NCBI GenBank assembly: GCA_038400315.1
Contig: CP151667.1
Location: 2,801,174-2,865,173, forward strand
DNA from: Isosphaeraceae bacterium EP7
GTDB lineage: Bacteria > Planctomycetota > Planctomycetia > Isosphaerales > Isosphaeraceae
Reading direction: 5' to 3'
Length of the DNA: 64,000 nt
Numbering within the stretch: position 1 is the stretch's first letter; every line of letters begins with the position of its first letter. The notes under the pieces were generated by a model, which ran no database searches, was not told where the DNA came from, and saw only the letters and a program-made list of their open reading frames with translations. Shown in pieces: positions 63,567 to 64,000 of the stretch. Both the position numbers and the translations under genes were made by a program.

Positions 63567-64000
63567 ATGCTCGCAGCACGCCTGACGACCGGCCTCTCGC
63601 TGGTGGCCCTGACCGTCGCGCTCCTCTGGGGCGATGAGCCGCTCGCCCCCTGGTACCCGCTCTGGTTGCTCACGTCGCTGGGCATCCTGGTGCTCTGCGC
63701 CCTGGAGCTGGTGGACCTGATGGAGCGGACGGTGGTCCGGACGTCGGGAAGGGCGGTGGTGGGCGGTGTGCTGGCGCTGGGGCTGTCCAACTGGGCCCCG
63801 CACATCATGGCTCACATCATGGCGAACGGGTCGACGCATACCGACCCGGGCTTCTGGGGCCTCAACCCGGTCGACGCGATGGCCTGGCCGCTCTGGGTCT
63901 TCGTCGGGATCTTGATGGCCCTGTTCGTGTCCCAGGCGTTGCAGTTTCAGGCCCCGGGGCCGACCCTGCCGAGGATCGCGGGTTCGACGCTGGCCATCGC
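63567..64000 (+). CDS. cdsA: Phosphatidate cytidylyltransferase, N-terminal part (cut by right edge)
   Basis: The frame from ATG 63567 is open to the window end (144 codons). It encodes a multi-helix membrane N-terminus (RLTTGLSLVALTVALLWGDE ... WLLTSLGILVLCALELVDLM, then LWVFVGILMALFVSQALQF). The catalytic C-terminal signature is not in view. The assignment rests on hydrophobic layout and the conserved uppS-cdsA order. Confidence 0.65.
   Translation, partial: MLAARLTTGLSLVALTVALLWGDEPLAPWYPLWLLTSLGILVLCALELVDLMERTVVRTSGRAVVGGVLALGLSNWAPHIMAHIMANGSTHTDPGFWGLNPVDAMAWPLWVFVGILMALFVSQALQFQAPGPTLPRIAGSTLAI

Overview
The window is high-GC DNA from a planctomycete, most likely of the Isosphaeraceae (Singulisphaera/Isosphaera-like). 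The evidence is a YTV-type repeat-rich surface protein (59.6-60.9 kb), a PEP-CTERM protein, CRTAC1/FG-GAP and von Willebrand factor proteins, LptE and a BamD-like lipoprotein (an outer-membrane cell plan), paired M16 peptidases, frequent GTG/TTG starts, and a dispersed AAAACGAAGCCAA repeat that I recall from planctomycete annotations as spurious NEAN/KRSQ/TKPI peptides. I see no rRNA, tRNA, CRISPR array, transposase or prophage.

Layout. 0-5.5 kb: an alpha-2-macroglobulin-like protein with TPRs (cut by the left edge), a CRTAC1 protein and an orphan membrane-fusion protein. 5.6-9.5 kb: NikR with a His-rich tail, a large membrane protein and a YihY/BrkB protein. 9.5-21.3 kb: an envelope/stress locus with lipoproteins, DUF2231, a ferritin-like protein, a histidine kinase with a degenerate receiver, a divergent sigma-54 response regulator, a CBS protein, a lipid kinase, a Holin-X protein, DUF883-like membrane proteins, a pseudo-GTPase, CsbD and DUF1328. 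21.7-28 kb: a SolA-like oxidase and a replication/ribosome cluster (dnaB, rplI, ssb, rpsF, pth, rplY). 28-30.8 kb: a dispersed-repeat patch, a corrinoid-binding-like protein and an AT-rich islet with a gene split by an in-frame stop. 30.9-41.9 kb: an M16 pair, GNAT, a small HExxH protein, amidase/Tat/APC genes, an M28 peptidase and Ohr. 42-46 kb: an ECF sigma factor followed by a fused anti-sigma-like/vWA protein. 46-56.3 kb: phoH, pgpH-like, ybeY, corC-like, recO, bamD-like, lptE, folP and proA on the minus strand. 56.5-64 kb: carA, a second dispersed-repeat patch, a PEP-CTERM gene, a YTV gene, purA, uppS and cdsA (cut by the right edge).

The strongest new signal is a likely RpoN (sigma-54) regulon at 9.5-21 kb. 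Two perfect TGGCAC-N5-TTGC(A/T) sites lie 60-85 bases before start codons, one before a csbD-like gene and one before a DUF883-like/Holin-X/lipid-kinase operon. Near-perfect sites precede the ferritin-like, DUF883-like and YihY genes. A sigma-54 activator with an unusual GAFTSA loop and its divergent kinase lie in the middle. I infer a locally encoded sigma-54 envelope or osmotic stress circuit. This rests on motifs and context only.
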